Assembly (NCBI GenBank): GCA_020636845.1
Contig: JACJXD010000003.1
Span: forward strand, 372,001 to 436,000
DNA from: Bacteroidales bacterium
GTDB lineage: Bacteria > Bacteroidota > Bacteroidia > Bacteroidales > Tenuifilaceae
Direction of reading: 5' to 3'
Length of the DNA: 64,000 nucleotides
Below, piece by piece: positions 63,407 to 64,000 of this stretch. The notes under the pieces were generated by a model that was not told the DNA's origin, ran no database searches, and saw nothing but the letters and a program-made list of their open reading frames with translations. The translations under genes were made by a program, and so were the position numbers. Position 1 is the first letter of the stretch, and each line of letters begins with the position of its first letter.

Positions 63407-63628
63407 TCAATACTCGTCTTCATTAAAAAAGAAATCTTCTTTAGTTGGATAATCTGGCCAAATGTCCTCAATGCTCTCGTAAACTTCACTCTCATCTTCC
63501 AACTCCTGCAAATTCTCAATAACCTCGAGAGGTGCACCCGAACGAATAGCGTAGTCAATCAACTCTTCCTTGGTTGCTGGCCAGGGAGCATCTTCTAATT
63601 TTGAGGCTAATTCAAGCGTCCAATACAT
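63407..63628 (-). CDS. DUF2795 family small acidic protein
   Basis: 73 residues, very acidic C-terminal half. MYWTLELASKLEDAPWPATKEELIDYAIRSGAP is the conserved DUF2795 core, and VIENLQELEDESEVYESIEDIWPDYPTKEDFFFNEDEY is the typical Bacteroidota tail. Function unknown. -7 element TATATTTG at 63684-63691. Confidence 0.9.
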   Translation of the reverse strand: MYWTLELASKLEDAPWPATKEELIDYAIRSGAPLEVIENLQELEDESEVYESIEDIWPDYPTKEDFFFNEDEY

Positions 63629-63683
63629 AAACTATAATGTTAAAAGTTTGATTTACAAGTCGTTGCTACTTTTTATACAAAAG

Positions 63684-63691
63684 CAAATATA
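63684..63691 (-). promoter_or_regulatory. -7 element of the DUF2795 gene
   Basis: TATATTTG on the minus strand, 55 bases before the ATG at 63628. Confidence 0.5.
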
Positions 63692-63779
63692 AAAAATTTT
63701 TAATACCAAAAGCTATATATGAAATTTTTAAGGGCTATACAGTTGTTTTTTAACATTAATTTCAACTTGTCTGTAATTA

Positions 63780-64000
63780 CTATTTCAGATTAGGCTCCCA
63801 TTTTATCTGTTTCACATTCAACTCTTGCCCTAATTTACGCGACAATGTGAAAAAATAATCGCTAAGCCTGTTCAGGAAAATAATTAAATTATCAGGAACA
63901 GGAATTTCCTCTGCCAACTTAGTTGCTAAACGTTCGGCTCTTCTGCAAACAGTACGACACACATGGCAAAGTGACACAATTGGATGTCCTCCCGGCAAAA
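63780..64000 (-). CDS. Cob(I)alamin adenosyltransferase, PduO type (C-terminal part)
   Basis: Only the last 73 or so codons are in the window; the gene continues past the right edge. LPGGHPIVSLCHVCRTVCRRAERLATKL and NRLSDYFFTLSRKLGQELN are the signature of the MMAB/PduO family, which makes adenosylcobalamin for methylmalonyl-CoA mutase and other enzymes. The codon at 63998 is TTG and lies inside the conserved motif, so it is not the start. It is not homologous to the CobO-type enzyme at 6686. Confidence 0.93.
   Translation of the reverse strand, partial: LPGGHPIVSLCHVCRTVCRRAERLATKLAEEIPVPDNLIIFLNRLSDYFFTLSRKLGQELNVKQIKWEPNLK

Overview
The window is a stretch of chromosome from a low-GC (about 40 percent by eye) member of the Bacteroidota, most likely an anaerobic or facultative lineage in or near the Bacteroidales/Marinilabiliales. 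The signs are a MurF-alanine racemase fusion, a type IX secretion C-terminal domain, a TonB-dependent receptor with an N-terminal carboxypeptidase-regulatory-like domain, an OstA/SurA operon, standalone DUF3127 and DUF2795 proteins, and repeated TAnnTTTG promoter elements of the Bacteroidota type placed 15-70 bases before start codons with little sign of Shine-Dalgarno sequences. No phage, insertion sequence, CRISPR array, tRNA or rRNA gene was seen; this is core chromosome.

Layout. 1-11.6 kb (plus strand): ECF sigma factor, rsmG, rpmH, the futalosine-pathway menaquinone gene mqnE, a PASTA protein, a type IX secreted protein, an RluD-type pseudouridine synthase and a CobO-type cobalamin adenosyltransferase in an overlapping or closely packed run, then tgt, an LptF/LptG permease, and an mmdA/pccB-type carboxyltransferase with a minimal biotin carrier. 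11.6-23 kb: ispE (minus), an outer-membrane barrel, nadE and a Crp/Fnr regulator (plus), then on the minus strand murF-alr and a four-gene unit (TiaS-like TCKD protein, six-helix membrane protein, lipoprotein, TonB-dependent receptor). 23-38.7 kb: two aldehyde dehydrogenases of amino-acid catabolism, tex, a PAS histidine kinase with a lone receiver, a lipoprotein prolyl oligopeptidase (minus), mnmD, an FKBP lipoprotein, DUF3127, an MscS channel, guanine deaminase and a patatin. 38.7-43 kb (minus): rlmB, an ABC-F ATPase and an unknown polytopic membrane protein. 43.3-48.8 kb: a complete Rnf operon (RseC-like, rnfBCDGEA). 49-55.6 kb (minus): a TetR regulator with a palindromic upstream site, a small lipoprotein, DUF3108, recG, a small acidic protein and recQ. 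55.7-63.3 kb: guaB, then a four-gene outer-membrane biogenesis operon (two-parvulin PPIase, SurA-like lipoprotein, SurA, OstA). The end holds a DUF2795 protein and a PduO-type cobalamin adenosyltransferase cut by the window edge.

How the genes fit together. Rnf, a menaquinone gene, a biotin-dependent acyl-CoA carboxyltransferase or decarboxylase and two unrelated cobalamin adenosyltransferases fit an anaerobic energy metabolism with a B12-dependent methylmalonyl-CoA (propionate/succinate) branch and a Na+- or H+-translocating Rnf. The envelope genes (murF-alr, LptF/LptG-like, OstA, SurA-like set, TonB receptor, type IX cargo) form the other main theme. The most interesting points are the TiaS-like/membrane/lipoprotein/TonB-receptor unit of unknown substrate, a Tgt lacking all three zinc cysteines, a very small biotin carrier beside MmdA, and nested inverted repeats in the mmdA leader. 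Many start sites were moved downstream because the longest reading frame would begin inside a terminator or upstream of the TAnnTTTG promoter element.
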